This document shows positions 5,887 through 5,893 of a stretch of 5,893 bases of DNA, one piece after another; the first letter of the stretch is position 1; each line of letters begins with the position of its first letter. This DNA comes from Litorimonas sp049647245 (GTDB lineage: Bacteria; Pseudomonadota; Alphaproteobacteria; Caulobacterales; Maricaulaceae). The DNA lies in NCBI GenBank assembly GCA_049647245.1, contig JBARXH010000131.1:1-5893 (forward strand). Direction: 5' to 3'. A program made the position numbers and the translations under genes. Under the pieces are notes generated by a model that saw nothing but the letters and a program-made list of their open reading frames with translations, was not told the DNA's origin and searched no databases.

Positions 5887-5893
5887 ACCCTGA

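Overview
This GC-rich window has dense, mostly abutting genes and looks like a chromosomal segment of an alphaproteobacterium. MurJ, TrpS and an Nfu-type NifU protein resemble alphaproteobacterial versions. A glnD-murJ-trpS-...-nfu order is, from memory, a recurring alphaproteobacterial neighbourhood. I cannot name the genus; a Caulobacterales/Maricaulales-like marine bacterium is a guess. I see no tRNA, rRNA, CRISPR, insertion sequence or prophage signal.

Layout: (1) At 1-28 are the last codons of an upstream gene on the + strand, possibly glnD. (2) At 44-2649 is a tight + strand pair: murJ (lipid II flippase) and trpS (tryptophanyl-tRNA synthetase), sharing an ATGA overlap. (3) At 2699-3196, after a 49-bp gap, is a + strand lipoprotein of the PCu(A)C copper chaperone family with the full His/Met copper motif. 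(4) Between 3200 and 5096 on the - strand are two tandem, overlapping genes for paralogous PDZ-containing M48 zinc metallopeptidases, both predicted lipoproteins. The downstream one converges on the copper chaperone with only 3 bp between stop codons. (5) At 5097-5307 is a 211-bp divergent intergenic region with two clusters of symmetric half-site repeats. (6) At 5308-5886 is an Nfu-type iron-sulfur scaffold on the + strand, ending 7 bp before the window edge.

murJ, trpS and nfu are housekeeping genes. The three lipoprotein genes between trpS and nfu look like an envelope-maintenance insert in that backbone: one for copper delivery, two probably for envelope protein quality control. The least ordinary parts are the tandem M48 pair, which shares a conserved cysteine pair and has a decayed PDZ domain in the second copy, and the repeat-bearing divergent control region upstream of it. 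I found no clear evidence of a wholly new system.
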